A DNA stretch of 64,000 bases from an uncultured Bacteroidales bacterium (GCA_902784585.1 CACZVM010000010.1:62001-126000), one strand, 5' to 3'; numbered from the stretch's first letter, positions 43,942 through 53,259 are shown. Numbers and translations are program-made. The notes: generated by a model from the sequence alone, not told the origin.

Positions 43942-44741
43942 CCTATACAGAGGCTGAGCGATTGGGGGTAAATATATGCGTTTGCCTCCGGTTTGCCTTT
44001 CTTCTCGCTGTAGAAACCGGCGATGTCAGAGAGGCTGATCTTGTAGCTCACGTTGATCTGGAGTCCGAACCAGAACTCATAGCCAACCATGGCACAAATA
44101 CCGAAGTGGTTGTTGTGCAGATGGTAGAGAGAACTGAAGTCGAGTGTGTCAAGTGGAGACGGATTGGGATTGACCGGCGGAGCGGGCGGCGTGTCTGAAC
44201 TATGATACTTGTCGGCGATGTTGGAGGCGAACGTGAAATGGGTAAATATACCTCCACCGAACTGCACGTAGCCCTGCTTCATATTGCCGAAGCGTCCAAG
44301 GAAATAAACTGGTATCTCCATACCGAACGACCACAAGTGATTGGCCGTGTCGGTGGCGGCGAAATAGTTCTGATGGGCAGTGAAGATCACTTGCGGTTGG
44401 ATCGCAAAATGCTTGCCGAGTGAGAAATCGAGATAGCCACCCAACTCTGCACCCACACGGCGGTGCGAGGCCATGGTCTGGTGGGAGTGGGTGATAAGGA
44501 AATCGCTCATGTTGACGCCGGCAAAGATACCGCCTGTAACCAGCTTGGGCAAGTCCTCCTGATCGAGCGAGTCGAGCGTGGTCTCCTTGTCGAACTTAAC
44601 AAAGGCATCGCCTACGTTGTTCATCGCGTGGACGAACTTATTGGTTTTTTTCGGCATAGCCGTGCTATCTGTTTGTGCTTCTTGCGCGCTGAGGCCCAAA
44701 GTGAGGCAAAGCAGTGCGCTCAGGAAAATCATTCGTTTCAT
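43926..44741 (-). CDS. Outer-membrane beta-barrel protein
   Basis: A 271-residue secreted protein with signal peptide MKRMIFLSALLCLTLGLSAQ. The C-terminal half is beta-barrel-like (GAELGGYLDFSLGKHFAIQP, VQFGGGIFTHFTFAS, LSLCIGYRFK) in the style of Bacteroidota OmpA-like or PorT-like barrels. A proline-rich external loop (SDTPPAPPVNPNPSP) lies near residue 190. It is 30 bp downstream of the DUF5686 gene and probably the last gene of that operon. No function assigned. Confidence 0.78.
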   Translation of the reverse strand: MKRMIFLSALLCLTLGLSAQEAQTDSTAMPKKTNKFVHAMNNVGDAFVKFDKETTLDSLDQEDLPKLVTGGIFAGVNMSDFLITHSHQTMASHRRVGAELGGYLDFSLGKHFAIQPQVIFTAHQNYFAATDTANHLWSFGMEIPVYFLGRFGNMKQGYVQFGGGIFTHFTFASNIADKYHSSDTPPAPPVNPNPSPLDTLDFSSLYHLHNNHFGICAMVGYEFWFGLQINVSYKISLSDIAGFYSEKKGKPEANAYIYPQSLSLCIGYRFK

Positions 44742-44771
44742 AGCAGTCTTTTTTCAGGGTTCATACTTCGG

Positions 44772-47573
44772 TTATAGGGCGAAGCGGAAGGAAATCTTCA
44801 CGCCGTTGCGTCCCCATGCGGGTATACGGCGGCGGCCCATGATGGGCTCTCCGTTCTCGTTGCGCAGGATATTTCCCTCGGCATCCGTAGCCGGGTAGGG
44901 CAGTTCGTAGTCGTTATACGTGATACGACGCACATAGTCAATGCGGATGAACTTGAGGATGTTCTCAAAGCCGGCATTGATCTCGATATATGGCAGTTTG
45001 CCGATAGGCGAGGTGGACGTACCGGAGGTGAGGTAACCCTGGGCGTCGAACATCGGCGTGCGGGGCAGGTCATAGAGTCCGTTGTTACCCTCCAGGAAGG
45101 GGTTGTTTTTCTTCGTCAGTCCGCCGTAGATGGCCGATACACCGATCACGCCGCGGAGCTTGAGTTTGTTCAGACCCGGGATGCGGTTGATGATCCAGCC
45201 CTTCAGGTAATAGGTGGCATAGAGCGAGACATACTCGTCCATGAGAAACTCCATGGGTTTCATCAGGTTGAAGGCGCGCTTGGCGAGGAAGATGCTGCTT
45301 CCCGATTGCGGCATATAGAGTTGGGTGAACGGCACTTTCTGCCAGATCATACCCGTCTCCAGACGCAGGTCAAGGTGACCGAAGGCGGAGAACCAGAAGC
45401 GCTTGTCGAACATGAACTCGGTGCGGTTGTACACCCATCCATCACCGCCGTTGTGGCGATCGTCCAGATAGCCCACGTAGTGGGTGAGTTTGAAGGTAGG
45501 TGCATCCTTGTCGAGCGTGAAGGTGCTCTCCTTACCCATACGATCGTAGGTAGCGCGGCTGCCCGGCGAATAACGCAGTTCGAACTGTCCCTCGTAGTTG
45601 CGGTACTGACCAATGTCGGTGAGGGTCTTGTTCCATTGCGGTTCGTCCTCCGTACCGCTGTTGGTCCAGTCGACACGCTTATAGGTGAGTGCGCCGGCCG
45701 CCTCGTTGTTGGAGAACTCAAACCTCGTGCGCAGCGAGAGTTTGTTGGTCCACTCCTTCATATACTCAGTGTTGGCGCGGAAGACGTACTGGTAGAAGCC
45801 CATCGTCGGTTTGCTGGTCGGGATAGAAGCAAAGATATTATCGCGCTCCACCGTCTCGGTGTTCAGACCCGGTTGCTCTACGTCGTATTGTCCCGTGACG
45901 GATATATGATGGCGCAGGCCGTGATAAGCATTCCACTCGTGTGGTTCGAAGGTATAGAGCACTGTGGCGTTGTATTTGGGTCGCAGATCCTTGGTACCGA
46001 AGGCCACGTAGCCGCGGAAGTACCACTGGTTGTGCAACTTAGCCGTGGAGGCACCGCCGACGCGTAGACGCACGCCCTCCAGCATATTCCAGCTGACGAA
46101 GCTATAGATGGGGTAGAAGTCAAACTTCGAGTCCCAATAATGAGACGAGTGCTCGGTGGGGATATACTCGGTGGTAAGGGCGTTGACCATTAGCGTCAGA
46201 CTGTTGAAGAGCGGTGTGGAGGTGAACTCCTTGACCAGTTGCTCTACCGAGCTCTCATACCAGCTGAGCGGTTCGGGACGAAGCGTCTCCCAGTCCTTGC
46301 TGCTCACCGACTCGGCGGTGGTGTCGTTGACCTGGGTGGTCTCGTCCTCGCTGGTGAAGCTGGAGAAGGTCTCCTTGGGGATAGGCGTGTCCAGATCCCA
46401 ACCGGTGTAAATCTTCGTCTGACGGGCGAGGATGCCTCGTTTGTTGTTGAAGATATAGAACTTGGCGTAGGTGGTCGTACGATCCGGTGCCCAGAGTCCG
46501 TTGTCAAGTTGGCGATAGCTATGCTCCACGGAGTAGTTGCTCACAAAGTTGAGGTTGATATCCGGCGACACGTTGATCGCATATTTCTTGAGCCGATAGG
46601 TTGAGTCGTTGACGATATAGAGGTGGCCGGTGAAGCCGTAGCTCTCCGAGTTGACGGGCACGAAGGCCAGGTCGATACACGGATAGCCGTCCACCATGAT
46701 AGTATCCATGATGTAATACTGGTAGAACGTGGTAGCGATGGTGGAGGAGAGCGGCGAGACGAAGCGGTTGAACAGCAGGTTCATGCTGTTGTCGTTGATC
46801 TCGACATCTTTGAACACGGCGTTGACGTTCTCTTGGAACGAACCCGAACCGATGACATCCTCCAGACCGAAGGTACGTTTCTTCTTCAGGATCTTCTTCT
46901 CGCGGTGCGGCTTACGCTGATAGTACTCCTCGCTGATATGCTCACGGATACTCACAGTCATGCTGGGATAGACACCCGTGGTGTCGATGTATTTCTGCGC
47001 GAAGGCGAAGTTCTTCCAGAAGCGTTTGTTCCAATTGATCTTGAGGTTGTCGAACGAGAAGGACATACGGTGGTAGGTGTTGGCCGTGTACTGGTCGGCC
47101 GACTTGACGCAGAACGAGTCCTTGCGCGCGATGACGTTTTGGATCAGTTCGACGGCAGGGTTGCCCTTGCGCTTGTAGTCGCGTTTGCGGTTCTTCGGCG
47201 TGACGATGATATCCTGCAGACCATAGACGTCAGGTGTCAGTTTGATCTTGACGTTCTTGCGTTGTTGGCCCTTGCGCAGGGTGACCATTTCGGTCTTATA
47301 ACCCACCATCTGGAAGTTCACCGTCGTATAGCCGGCGGTATTGGAGATGGAGAAGTTACCGTCCAGGTCGGAGGTAGTTCCAACCTCGGAGGGGATAGAA
47401 CCCTTGTTGGCGGTGGACTTGAGGAAATAGATCTGCACGAAGGGCAGCGTCTCGCCGGTGTCACCGTCGACCACGATACCCGATATGCCGGTACGTTGGT
47501 CGTCGTCTTGCGCTATCGCCGTCCCGGCGAAGCACAAGAGTAGGGATAGTATGTAAAATTTGATCTGTCGCAT
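44772..47573 (-). CDS. DUF5686/carboxypeptidase-regulatory-like outer-membrane protein
   Basis: A 933-residue outer-membrane protein common in Bacteroidota. The signal peptide ends AGTAIAQ. A carboxypeptidase D regulatory-like domain follows (GISGIVVDGDTGETLPFVQIYF, residues about 27-110). A basic stretch (PKNRKRDYKRKGNPAVELIQ) leads into the DUF5686 region and a long beta-barrel that ends MGRRRIPAWGRNGVKISFRFA. Role unknown; fused regulatory domains suggest assembly or sensing at the outer membrane. It follows the GT-C gene by 23 bp. Confidence 0.9.
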   Translation of the reverse strand: MRQIKFYILSLLLCFAGTAIAQDDDQRTGISGIVVDGDTGETLPFVQIYFLKSTANKGSIPSEVGTTSDLDGNFSISNTAGYTTVNFQMVGYKTEMVTLRKGQQRKNVKIKLTPDVYGLQDIIVTPKNRKRDYKRKGNPAVELIQNVIARKDSFCVKSADQYTANTYHRMSFSFDNLKINWNKRFWKNFAFAQKYIDTTGVYPSMTVSIREHISEEYYQRKPHREKKILKKKRTFGLEDVIGSGSFQENVNAVFKDVEINDNSMNLLFNRFVSPLSSTIATTFYQYYIMDTIMVDGYPCIDLAFVPVNSESYGFTGHLYIVNDSTYRLKKYAINVSPDINLNFVSNYSVEHSYRQLDNGLWAPDRTTTYAKFYIFNNKRGILARQTKIYTGWDLDTPIPKETFSSFTSEDETTQVNDTTAESVSSKDWETLRPEPLSWYESSVEQLVKEFTSTPLFNSLTLMVNALTTEYIPTEHSSHYWDSKFDFYPIYSFVSWNMLEGVRLRVGGASTAKLHNQWYFRGYVAFGTKDLRPKYNATVLYTFEPHEWNAYHGLRHHISVTGQYDVEQPGLNTETVERDNIFASIPTSKPTMGFYQYVFRANTEYMKEWTNKLSLRTRFEFSNNEAAGALTYKRVDWTNSGTEDEPQWNKTLTDIGQYRNYEGQFELRYSPGSRATYDRMGKESTFTLDKDAPTFKLTHYVGYLDDRHNGGDGWVYNRTEFMFDKRFWFSAFGHLDLRLETGMIWQKVPFTQLYMPQSGSSIFLAKRAFNLMKPMEFLMDEYVSLYATYYLKGWIINRIPGLNKLKLRGVIGVSAIYGGLTKKNNPFLEGNNGLYDLPRTPMFDAQGYLTSGTSTSPIGKLPYIEINAGFENILKFIRIDYVRRITYNDYELPYPATDAEGNILRNENGEPIMGRRRIPAWGRNGVKISFRFAL

Positions 47574-47596
47574 AGTTTTCAGAAAATCATAATGCG

Positions 47597-49033
47597 TTAG
47601 GGTCTTCGTAAGATATAAAAATCATTGTGTAAGTCTTTGTCTACGGTATAGCCTATGCCCAGATAATCCGCCTTGTGGTCGTCCGTGCAAACCACAAATT
47701 TGGGCATTCGTTGGGTAATCAATTCCCACGAATAGTCAAGCATCTGAGGGGTGATAGACGGAGGAAGGAAGAAATAAGGACTTGCCGGTTTTGCGTCCAG
47801 CAACAGCCATAAGCGGAAAACGAACGAGTAGCTGGGATCCATCACATTCCAGCGGCCGCGGTCCTCTACGTCGCAGACCATGACGTAATCGTCAGCTTCT
47901 GTTTGTGAGTTGATATACAGTGCTGTTTGTTCATCAATAGATGTGTCAAATGGCGTCAGGCAGATGTATGCGCGTGCGCCAAAGGCTCCAATGCCAACCA
48001 GCAGATAGATTGCGGAGGTTGCTACTAATAATGCTTTGCGGCTATGGATGTGTTGCCATGCCAATACGAGCACTAAGGCGAAAACACCGATAGTCGGGAG
48101 AACATAATGCGGATAGCCGTTTTTCAGATAGGCATTGAGCGCCACGGTGAAAAAGAACAGGATGCTTATCAGCCAGAAAGGCCAGGCACGTTTATTGGCA
48201 AAAATGGCATAAACGACGTATGTAAGATATGCCGGTAAGCACACGAGCGTGATAGTAAGTATTCCCATCAACCGTCTATGTGCAGAGATCGGACCATACG
48301 AACTGGTATTAAAGCGCCAATAGCCCTCTATAAAACCATCGATATTATCTTGCTGTACCAGCCATATAGCTATCGGTACCAGAATAATTCCTACGCCTAA
48401 CAACGCACCCAAGGTATAGCGACCTAATACGCGAAGATCAAAGTGGCGAATAAGATGGCAAACGATAAAAATAGCAATAGGAATCATGCATGCCGAAGTG
48501 TTGGGCTTGATCATCAGACATATGGCAACACTCACGGAGAATAGGAAGATTTCCGTTAAAGAGCAGTATTGCTCATCTTTGAGCCGCTTGGCCAACAGAT
48601 AGCAACTGTAGATACAACCCGGCATCACCAACCAATCCGATCCACCTTCATTGACGAAAGGCAGTTGAATAAAGCATGCCATGAGGAAGGTGATCCACAA
48701 AGCTTGATCGTTAGCTACGAAAAGTTTGGCCATGCGATAAATGAGGACGAGCGAGAGGAATAAGATGAGGATATCCATCAGCCAAACGCCGTAAGGAGTC
48801 GCAGAAGAGGTAAGCCAATACACTATATAAACCGGAAAGACCAGCGGCCCTTTGTGGTCGAACATATCTTGGTATAACACAAGCCCTTGCTTCATCCATC
48901 CCGCAATGCTTGCGTAGATGCAAATATCTGTCGGGTAATTGCCATTCCCCCATGGTGCCATAGAATGAGGGATCTGTAGTACAAAACTAATAAGTGCTAA
49001 TAACCAATACGATATTTTTTCAGTCAGTTTCAT
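47597..49033 (-). CDS. GT-C-type integral membrane glycosyltransferase
   Basis: A 478-residue polytopic protein with about ten helices. The first periplasmic loop holds DMFDHKGPLVF, with acidic residues placed as in GT-C (PMT/ArnT) polyprenyl-phosphate-sugar-dependent enzymes. The soluble C-terminus (about 370-478) contains VCDVEDRGRWNVM. Its base composition is more AT-rich than both flanking genes, which hints at separate origin. It starts 2 bp after the DAHP synthase gene stop. It probably adds a sugar to an envelope glycan or lipid; substrate unknown. Confidence 0.78.
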   Translation of the reverse strand: MKLTEKISYWLLALISFVLQIPHSMAPWGNGNYPTDICIYASIAGWMKQGLVLYQDMFDHKGPLVFPVYIVYWLTSSATPYGVWLMDILILFLSLVLIYRMAKLFVANDQALWITFLMACFIQLPFVNEGGSDWLVMPGCIYSCYLLAKRLKDEQYCSLTEIFLFSVSVAICLMIKPNTSACMIPIAIFIVCHLIRHFDLRVLGRYTLGALLGVGIILVPIAIWLVQQDNIDGFIEGYWRFNTSSYGPISAHRRLMGILTITLVCLPAYLTYVVYAIFANKRAWPFWLISILFFFTVALNAYLKNGYPHYVLPTIGVFALVLVLAWQHIHSRKALLVATSAIYLLVGIGAFGARAYICLTPFDTSIDEQTALYINSQTEADDYVMVCDVEDRGRWNVMDPSYSFVFRLWLLLDAKPASPYFFLPPSITPQMLDYSWELITQRMPKFVVCTDDHKADYLGIGYTVDKDLHNDFYILRRP

Positions 49034-49035
49034 AT

Positions 49036-50070
49036 TTATAATTGTTGTTTTAAACTCTGCTGGTGAATAATATCAAATAGTTGCGTCACAAAGTCCGCGT
49101 CTATGTTATTTTCTTCTGCCCACTTTTGGCGTTGCGAGAGGATCTGTTGATAGCGCTGAGGCTGCAGCGGACGGATGAGATTCGCTTTTTTCCATTCTCC
49201 AATTCGTCTGCTTACGTCCATTCGTTTGGCGATGGTTTCCCACAGCAGGTCGTCCAATTCGTCTATCTCTGCACGTAACCAATGAAGTTCTTCCTGGTCT
49301 TTAGATGGGCAAATCAGACTAACGAGACACAATCGAGAGAGAATCGAATCGAGGGAATCTCGAAGGCAAGTCGGAGTAATCTGCTGGGCATTATCAGATA
49401 ATGCTCCCTTTGGATTACAATGTACTTCTATCATCGCACCATCCAATCCTAACTCACCAATCTTACCCATCAACGCAGGCACTTTGCTGGCATCTCCGCT
49501 CATGTGACTTGGATCCAATAACATCGGTATATCCGGACGAGATAACCGCACCATGTGCGCCATCGACCAGCAGGGTTGATGGTTACAGCCGCGATGGATA
49601 GCCATAACGGGGATGCCTGTTTTCTCCAGACGTTCAATGTTTCCCAGCCACAGTTTCGGATCGTCATGTACGGGGTTTTTGATCAGTACCCCTTTCGGAC
49701 GGAAGGATTGTTGACTCAGCGCGTCCGCCAGTTCTTGCACAGCTATCGGGTTGGCGCTCGTTCGGGCGCCTATCCACAGATAGTCGATGTGTGCCCTGCA
49801 GGCTGCCTCGATATGCTCCGGCGTCGCGACCTCGGTGGCTACGGGCAGGCCGTAAGTACGCTGCACTTCTTGCAGCCAATCCAGCGCTTCTTCGCCTGCG
49901 CCTTGGAATGTGCTAGGACGCGTACGCGCTTTCCATACGCCCGCGCGAAAAATAAACGGCAACTCACCGCACGCCTCACGAAGCAGGCGAGCGGTAAGTA
50001 ACACTTGTTCGCGCGATTCCGCACTACAAGGACCAAGTATGTATACCGGTTCTTTCAAAAATCGCTGCAA
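49036..50070 (-). CDS. Fused 3-deoxy-7-phosphoheptulonate synthase and chorismate mutase
   Basis: A 344-residue fusion. Residues 1-250 are an AroG/KdsA-like DAHP synthase (ILGPCSAESREQVL, IFRAGVWKARTRP, IWIGART-like, LLDPSHMSGDASKVP). Residues about 265-344 are an AroQ-type chorismate mutase (LRAEIDELDDLLWETIAKRMDVSRRIGEWKK). Together they supply and commit aromatic amino-acid precursors. The linker between domains is encoded by a degenerate 11-bp array (49318-49372). No ATG precedes the conserved core; the frame opens with TTG at 50070, which overlaps a promoter -7 box, so the true start may be the TTG at 50058. Confidence 0.92.
   Translation of the reverse strand: MQRFLKEPVYILGPCSAESREQVLLTARLLREACGELPFIFRAGVWKARTRPSTFQGAGEEALDWLQEVQRTYGLPVATEVATPEHIEAACRAHIDYLWIGARTSANPIAVQELADALSQQSFRPKGVLIKNPVHDDPKLWLGNIERLEKTGIPVMAIHRGCNHQPCWSMAHMVRLSRPDIPMLLDPSHMSGDASKVPALMGKIGELGLDGAMIEVHCNPKGALSDNAQQITPTCLRDSLDSILSRLCLVSLICPSKDQEELHWLRAEIDELDDLLWETIAKRMDVSRRIGEWKKANLIRPLQPQRYQQILSQRQKWAEENNIDADFVTQLFDIIHQQSLKQQL
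49318..49372. repeat. Degenerate 11-bp array in DAHP synthase/chorismate mutase linker
   Basis: Units of the AACGAGACACA / ATCGAGAGAGA type, related to the ATCGAGACATT array at 21808. It encodes the interdomain stretch RDSLDSILSRLCLVSL. Confidence 0.6.
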
Positions 50071-50099
50071 AAATACTGCTTTTTTTGCAAATGTGCAAA
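50068..50099 (-). promoter_or_regulatory. Bacteroidota-type promoter for DAHP synthase operon
   Basis: Minus-strand TTTG (50096-50099), 20 bp including AAAAAAAGCAG, TATTTTTGCAGC (-7 box 50068-50075). The box overlaps the first possible start codon of the gene. Confidence 0.75.
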
Positions 50100-50115
50100 T
50101 TTAAGTTTATTTTTG
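50084..50115 (+). promoter_or_regulatory. Orphan plus-strand promoter facing into an antisense region
   Basis: TTTG (50084-50087), 20 bp, TATTTTTGCGAAC (-7 box 50108-50115). Downstream on this strand there is only the 3' end of the minus-strand LTA-synthase-like gene. Confidence 0.45.
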
Positions 50116-50128
50116 CGAACTTTAGTTT

Positions 50129-52105
50129 CTATTTTTCGTCTTTTACCTTCAGATCGTTGTTGATCATACGTGATACGTATTGCTGTATATATGCCTTCAG
50201 GTAGCGTACCATGTGTTGTACCTCTTCCGTGTCGCGCATCTCATCCACCAGGTTGTGCTTCATCACTCGGTCGCGTTTGAAATTATACACCGCCGTCACT
50301 TTCTGTTCGTCAAACTGGACGAGCAGACTGTCGGAGAAAATCTGATGAACAGGGTAGTTGTAGTTGACGATATAGCGGTGCTCGCGCGGCCTTGTCAGCA
50401 CATCCTCGCCAAAGGCGAAGTAGGGTTTGTCGTAGCCCAGATAACCCAATACAGAGGGCATGATGTCTACTTGGGCGATCATGTCGTCCTGCAATCCCGT
50501 TAGCGAGTCGTCGGGGCGGTAGAAGAAGATAGGAATCTCGAATAGTCCTTTGGCATTGTTGTATTCCGCGTGGGTTATCTCGTTAGTATGGTCGGCAGTA
50601 AAGACAAAGAGGGTGTTCTGGTACCATGGTTGGGTACGTGCGCAGCGGAAGAAGTGTCGCAGCGCGTGGTCGCTGTAGCCGATGCATTTATGGAGGGGAT
50701 GAGGACCTTCAGGGAAGGTGTCGCGGTATTGCTCGGGCACTTTGAACGGCTGGTGGGAAGAGGCGGTGAAGATCGCGGTGCAGAAGGGCTGTGGCTGACG
50801 GTTTAGACCGCGCAGGAAAAACTGGAGAAACTCATCGTCCCAGACTGCCCATGTGCCGTCGAAAGCCTCGGGTCCGTCATACTGTTCGAAGCCGTAGTTG
50901 CTTTGGAATCCCGCAGCGCGAGCGAAGGCGTTGAACCCCATGGAACCGCTCGGTGCACCGTGCCAGAAACCGCTGCTGTAGCCTTTCTCCGTCAGGCAAT
51001 GGGCAAGCGAGCTGATGTCATTGGTAGAGTAGGGCGTAAGGATATACGACTCATACATCAGTTGTAGTGAGGCGAGTGTAGAGGGCATCGCCTCGATGGA
51101 TTTGCGGCCAGAAGCCAGACTGAGTCGGTAGCTGCGGCTGTGCTCCAAGAGCGAGTCGAGGAAAGGTGTGTAGCCCTGGTAGGTGCCGTTATCCAAGTCG
51201 TGGTTGAAGAACCCGATATATTCTTTGGAAAAACTCTCTAATATGAAGATGACCACGTTCATGCCCTCGTGACCCGTGACGAGCGTGTCCGGCGCAGGAT
51301 GGATGGGCGTGAAGATTTCCTCCATCTCCTGTTCGTCGTAGTAATGTACTTCTTCGAATCCCAGGTTCTCCAGCGAACGAATCATCGAGAAGGGCGTGTT
51401 GAGCACGATGCCCGTCTCGATAGGTTCATTGGTATATTCCAGCGCGTAACTCACGTTGATGACGCGTGTGTACATGTGTACACCATTGCGAATGCCTACC
51501 ACTGTCACGAAGGCCGTGAGGCTGATGATGATCGACTCGGTGATATAATACACCCACGGGTTACGCCGTTTCTCCACCACGGGCGGACGGCGGCTCAACA
51601 GGAAAAAGGTTGCCAGCAACACGATGCCGAATACCGTTACGTACCAATATTGCACCGCGGCCTGGCTGAAGATGCTCAGCAGGTTGTTGTCGTGCTGAAA
51701 CTCGGTGAACACGCGGCAGGTGGTGCGCCGGTCGGTAAAGCGAAAATAGACCATGTCCATGCAATTCGCAATCAGACAGATGGTGTTCGGAATCCAGTAG
51801 CTCCATTGGATGGCTTTGCGATAACCCGGATCGCTACGCCACGCCTCCGGCCATGGGAAGAGCGCCAGCAGCAGGTAGAGCGAGTTGAAGAAAAGCACCG
51901 TAGAACGGTCAAAGACCGTACCTCCCAGACAGAGTTCCATCATGTGGGAGAACGAAATATCCGAGAATAGGTCGCGATTGACGTAATAGAAGAACAGGCG
52001 TGAGATAGTATAAAGCACCATCAGCAAGGCAATGTTGCAGGCAACAACAATCCACGGATGATACCAAATCCGTCGTCCCCAAGAATCAGCGTGTGTCATA
52101 TCCAT
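50129..52105 (-). CDS. LTA synthase family protein (sulfatase superfamily)
   Basis: A 658-residue membrane enzyme: five helices in the first 230 residues, then an outer alkaline-phosphatase-like domain. VVIFILESFSKEYIGF carries the first metal ligand, SGRKSIEAMPSTLASL the putative nucleophile region, SGFWHGAPSGSMGFNAFA and FTADHTNEI the later metal and substrate motifs. The order matches LtaS-like phosphoglycerol transferases. The ATG at 52105 is preferred over a TTG at 52123 because the promoter's -7 box covers the latter; 52099 is also possible. It forms its own unit and is the second such protein in the window. Confidence 0.88.
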   Translation of the reverse strand: MDMTHADSWGRRIWYHPWIVVACNIALLMVLYTISRLFFYYVNRDLFSDISFSHMMELCLGGTVFDRSTVLFFNSLYLLLALFPWPEAWRSDPGYRKAIQWSYWIPNTICLIANCMDMVYFRFTDRRTTCRVFTEFQHDNNLLSIFSQAAVQYWYVTVFGIVLLATFFLLSRRPPVVEKRRNPWVYYITESIIISLTAFVTVVGIRNGVHMYTRVINVSYALEYTNEPIETGIVLNTPFSMIRSLENLGFEEVHYYDEQEMEEIFTPIHPAPDTLVTGHEGMNVVIFILESFSKEYIGFFNHDLDNGTYQGYTPFLDSLLEHSRSYRLSLASGRKSIEAMPSTLASLQLMYESYILTPYSTNDISSLAHCLTEKGYSSGFWHGAPSGSMGFNAFARAAGFQSNYGFEQYDGPEAFDGTWAVWDDEFLQFFLRGLNRQPQPFCTAIFTASSHQPFKVPEQYRDTFPEGPHPLHKCIGYSDHALRHFFRCARTQPWYQNTLFVFTADHTNEITHAEYNNAKGLFEIPIFFYRPDDSLTGLQDDMIAQVDIMPSVLGYLGYDKPYFAFGEDVLTRPREHRYIVNYNYPVHQIFSDSLLVQFDEQKVTAVYNFKRDRVMKHNLVDEMRDTEEVQHMVRYLKAYIQQYVSRMINNDLKVKDEK

Positions 52106-52120
52106 TTTAAAAAACAGCCG

Positions 52121-52152
52121 CAAAATTACTGCTTTTTTTTCAAATATACAAA
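52121..52152 (-). promoter_or_regulatory. Bacteroidota-type promoter for LTA synthase-like gene
   Basis: Minus-strand TTTG (52149-52152), 20 bp with AAAAAAAAGCAG, TAATTTTGCGGC (-7 box 52121-52128). The predicted leader is only about 10-15 nt. Confidence 0.8.
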
Positions 52153-52178
52153 TTATTATGAAAAAAACAGTCTGAATC

Positions 52179-52209
52179 TTGCATATATGAGATTTTTTTT
52201 GTAATTTTG
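52179..52209 (+). promoter_or_regulatory. Bacteroidota-type promoter for the glucosaminidase-mutS2-GH3 unit
   Basis: TTGCATATAT (TTG 52179-52181), 20 bp, TAATTTTGCCGC (-7 box 52202-52209). It heads a nine-gene plus-strand run. Confidence 0.8.
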
Positions 52210-52241
52210 CCGCGCAAAATTGTTAGCTAATCCGAATGAAT

Positions 52242-53255
52242 ATGAAGAAATACGTATTTTTTATGATGGCGTGGCTGACTGCGATGAGTGTGTCGGCGCA
52301 GCGTCAGAACCCCACTTATCTCTCGTATATCGAGCATTGGAAAGAAGTGGCGGTGCAGAACCAGCAGGACTATGGCATCCCGGCGTCGATCATCATGGCG
52401 CAGGCTTTATTGGAGTCGAGTGCCGGTCAGAGCGAGTTGGCCGTGAATGCCAACAACCATTTCGGTATCAAGTGTAGCGGTGCCTGGATGGGCGGCGTGT
52501 ACTATCACGATGATGACAGTAAGGGCGAGTGTTTCCGTCGTTATTACGATGCGGCAGAGTCATTCCGCGATCATGCTGTCTTCCTGCAGAAGCCCCGCTA
52601 TCAGTCTTGCTTCGAGATTGCCGTGGAGGACTATGAAGGTTGGGCACATCGCCTGCGTGCCTGCGGGTATGCTACGGATAAACTCTATCCGCAGAAGTTG
52701 ATCAAACTGATCGAAGACTACCGTCTGGACACGTTGACGCAGGCGGCTGCAGGTAAGCCTGTTGCGCCAGTGGCGGCAAAGCGTGACAACCGTCCGCTGA
52801 AGGCCGCGGTGGTGCATAAGACCGAACCGATCCGTGTGATTGACAAAGATCCCGAACCTCCGTATATGGCGCCGCCTACGGCCAAGGAGGAACTCGACAG
52901 CTTCATGCTCTCGCATCCCAAGAAGAAATTCAACGGGCTCTACTATGTAGAGGCTCGCGAAGGGGATACCTATTCGAATGTGGCTTTTCGTCTGAATGTG
53001 AAGGAGCGTACGCTGCGCGAACATAATGATGCCTTGGGACGCGAACTGCAACCGGGTGATCGTATTTATCTCTCGCAGAAACATAATTTTGGTGCGAACA
53101 CCTACACCTGGACGGCGCCGGGCTTGTCGCTCTGGACGATTTGCCAAGATGAGGGTGTGCAGATGGAAGTGGTGCAGAAACTTAACGGACTGGACCCATC
53201 AGTGCGTACCTTCCGTACACGGCAGAAACTCTATTTGCGTAAGACAAAGGAGTAA
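52242..53255 (+). CDS. Glucosaminidase (GH73-like) with two LysM domains
   Basis: A 337-residue secreted peptidoglycan hydrolase. Signal peptide MKKYVFFMMAWLTAMSVSAQ; the catalytic domain at about 30-165 has IPASIIMAQALLESSAGQSE with the expected glutamate and NNHFGIKCSGAW. A proline- and lysine-rich linker follows, then two LysM motifs (YVEAREGDTYSNVAFRLNV and WTAPGLSLWTICQDEGVQM) that bind glycan strands. ATG codons at 52236 and 52242 are both possible; the second gives the cleaner signal peptide. It is the first gene of the unit that ends at 61416. Confidence 0.93.
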   Translation: MKKYVFFMMAWLTAMSVSAQRQNPTYLSYIEHWKEVAVQNQQDYGIPASIIMAQALLESSAGQSELAVNANNHFGIKCSGAWMGGVYYHDDDSKGECFRRYYDAAESFRDHAVFLQKPRYQSCFEIAVEDYEGWAHRLRACGYATDKLYPQKLIKLIEDYRLDTLTQAAAGKPVAPVAAKRDNRPLKAAVVHKTEPIRVIDKDPEPPYMAPPTAKEELDSFMLSHPKKKFNGLYYVEAREGDTYSNVAFRLNVKERTLREHNDALGRELQPGDRIYLSQKHNFGANTYTWTAPGLSLWTICQDEGVQMEVVQKLNGLDPSVRTFRTRQKLYLRKTKE

Positions 53256-53259
53256 GACG

